Shown one piece after another: positions 62,101 through 64,000 of a stretch of DNA of 64,000 bases. The position numbers were made by a program, and so were the translations under genes. The notes beneath the pieces were generated by a model, which had not been told where the DNA came from, did not search any database, and saw only the letters and a list, made by a program, of their open reading frames with translations. Source of the DNA: Caprimulgus europaeus (lineage: Eukaryota; Chordata; Aves; Caprimulgiformes; Caprimulgidae); assembly GCA_907165065.1 (NCBI GenBank), contig OU015529.1, forward strand, positions 12,158,554 to 12,222,553. Reading direction: 5' to 3'. The first letter of the stretch is position 1. Every line of letters starts with the position of its first letter.

Positions 62101-64000
62101 CGTTCCTCCAACAAAAGACTCCCCTGAAAAGCAGTCTTTAAATAATGTCGATTAATTGGCTTTTCAGAACATGGGTTTTTCAACTGATAGGCAGCAGAGG
62201 TGTGGAAGTCAAAGCTCTTGCACTGCTGACTCAGTGCCCCCCAGAGGGTCAACCCATGTTGTCCCAATGGTGGTCCTAATAGACATACAGAGCTGATCTC
62301 TAATACCTGGTCCCATCCCCAGTGGTCCCTGCAGCTTATCCAGGTGGCTTTAGTACCTGCAGAATGGTGACATGGAGAGCAAGGAGCACCCCAAACCCAG
62401 AAAAATGAAAAAGCATAAGGTTTGGAAATGAAAAATCTCTCTGTGGGTTCAGTGCACGTTTGGAATAGCTGTTTGGTGACTGCTGTTCTTGCAGCACACG
62501 GGTGATGCACATTAATACAGCTGCACATCCCACCAAAGCCTCTTGGAGCCTTTGCTCCCTCTCCTATTCTTCCCATGACCCTTTATAATGAGCACAGTGA
62601 CCGACCAGGTCAGTTTGTTTGATGGTTTCCATGAACTAAGAACAAATGGAGGAATCTGGAGAGAGCACGTTGCTAATTTCAGAATGCAATGGCTCCTGGT
62701 GACTGCACTGCGTCATTATGAAAATATTTACCATTCAGGGGCTTCTGCAAATTCAGTGGAAATATTTAAGACTGAGTACATAACAGAGGTAAATATTCTG
62801 ATCTTTTTATATTTCTGAGTTAGAGTACTTTAGCAGAGGATCAGGCATTCCTTTTTTTTTCCGTTAGCAGAAAATGCACTTCACGTAACAACAGCAACAA
62901 CAAATTAACACTCATTTCCTCTTTTAAAAAAATCCTATGGTAGCTGTGAAGAAATGAAGGAAATGAGAACTGGCTCATAAAGATTAATTCATCACAGGAG
63001 AAATTTCCTCTATGAGAGGTAAAGTGTATTATGATTGTAACTGTCTGTGATAAACTCAAAGGAATATTTTCTGTTTGCCTTAGCAGCTGTTAATACCTGT
63101 ATTTATCTTAATGCATTTGGAAAAAAAATTAAGTAAAATAAAAATAAAGCTCAATGGCTTGTTCTAAATGGATTCCCAATGTTGGCAGAAAAAGATGTAC
63201 AAGGCACTAAACATGCTTTTGCTAAATGCTGTATGAGTGTACACCAATGGTGCTGAAAAAACATAATGGGCTATTGCCTTTCAGCTTTGTGACTGCAGCT
63301 ACACGGTGCTGTTGGGAAATCTCCTGCTTCGTAAGTGGGATGTGCTGAGCAGAGACAGGCACTGATATCAAGCCAAGCAGTAGCTGTGCTTGGATTGAAA
63401 CCAATCCTACATTTTCCTGCCTTTCACCTGTCCCTGTTGTGAAGTCCTCCCTACTGATGGTTCATCATTTCCTTAGAGCTGTGAGATGGCATGACAAGCT
63501 AAAGCAATCACAGAAATATTTGGAAGCTGCAAGCTTTTATTTTTACCTGGAGCAGACATGCTGCTTGAGTGTCCTTTCTGTTGACAGTTCAATATTGCCC
63601 TGGTCATTTTCTTTGGCTGTTTGCAGCACTTTGCTTTTAGGAGGTGGATGTGCAAGCATTCTTATTTGTTCAAAAAATCAAATCAGCCACTCAGTGGTCA
63701 CTCAAGCTTTCTCTGTGCTCCTTTTCCTCAGTTCTTCACTGAGATGCATTTACACAAAAACCTTATGCACAAATTGTATGGGATTTAATCTCTGGTAAAT
63801 CAAGAAAACACATTCTTTTTAAGGATTTCTGTTGTTCAATGCCATGCAATAAACATAGGAATAAAAATCATAGAGACATTTAGGTCCAGAATTTAAAAAA
63901 AGGATTTAATGGATATAAAGGCCTCACCTTTCTGTAGTGGATTTTCTTATTAGCACTGAATGCAAAGAAAAATCCAGCCTGGCACCATCCTATTAAGTCT
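62101..64000. other. Intergenic DNA, no gene found
   Basis: About 1.9 kb to the window end has no recognised gene or repeat. The open frame at 63439-63798 (119 codons) has no recognised domain. Confidence 0.75.

Noticed and set aside
62101..62576. Upstream 159 codons of the minus-strand frame ending in the LINE endonuclease remnant
   Set aside because: Only the last 80 codons resemble a LINE; the rest shows no similarity and no convincing start.
1..64000. tRNA, rRNA or CRISPR structures
   Set aside because: No tRNA A/B-box pair with cloverleaf, no rRNA similarity and no regularly spaced repeats were noticed on either strand.

Overview
The window looks like bird nuclear DNA. It has short introns, CR1 LINE copies ending in the (ACAGAATC)n / (ATGATTCT)n tail, and several solo LTRs of an ERVL-like family that I recognise as widespread in birds. 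The XPNPEP1 protein segment is almost identical to the vertebrate enzyme. No bacterial-type genes, CRISPR arrays, tRNAs or rRNAs were seen.

Layout. (1) Positions 1-3782 hold the 3' end of XPNPEP1 (cytosolic Xaa-Pro aminopeptidase 1) on the plus strand: four coding exons (220-393, 1270-1346, 2076-2174, 3212-3340), three complete introns and a 3' UTR with two poly(A) signals. The exons match human residues about 465-623 and end at the same C-terminal position. (2) From about 3783 to 64000 I find no protein-coding gene. In human, the 3' end of XPNPEP1 faces a large gene desert toward SORCS1; if synteny is conserved, this window is the XPNPEP1 edge of that desert. (3) The desert contains an orphan CpG island (about 19195-19715) between two solo LTRs: an ERV1-like LTR in minus orientation (18463-19117, 4-bp target duplication) and an ERVL-like LTR in plus orientation (19877-20553). 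(4) Two more ERVL-like LTRs lie at 36232-36886 and 40406-41017, both minus. (5) CR1 fragments lie at 2313-2380 (+), 32257-32865 (-), 42550-42711 (+) and 59955-61275 (-, with a broken reverse transcriptase). An older LINE endonuclease remnant lies at 61860-62100 (-), and an ancient LINE/SINE tail at about 59035-59130. (6) A GC-richer block with a strong TATA box (about 48560-49000) stays unclassified.

The only functional protein here is XPNPEP1; everything else is repeat-derived or non-coding. The best candidates for something undescribed are the orphan CpG island, the TATA-bearing block and a pair of adjacent stem-loops at 42230-42276. Several AT-rich stretches look like conserved non-coding elements, but conservation cannot be tested from one sequence. 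All repeat names come from recognition by eye, so family-level assignments need a repeat-library search.
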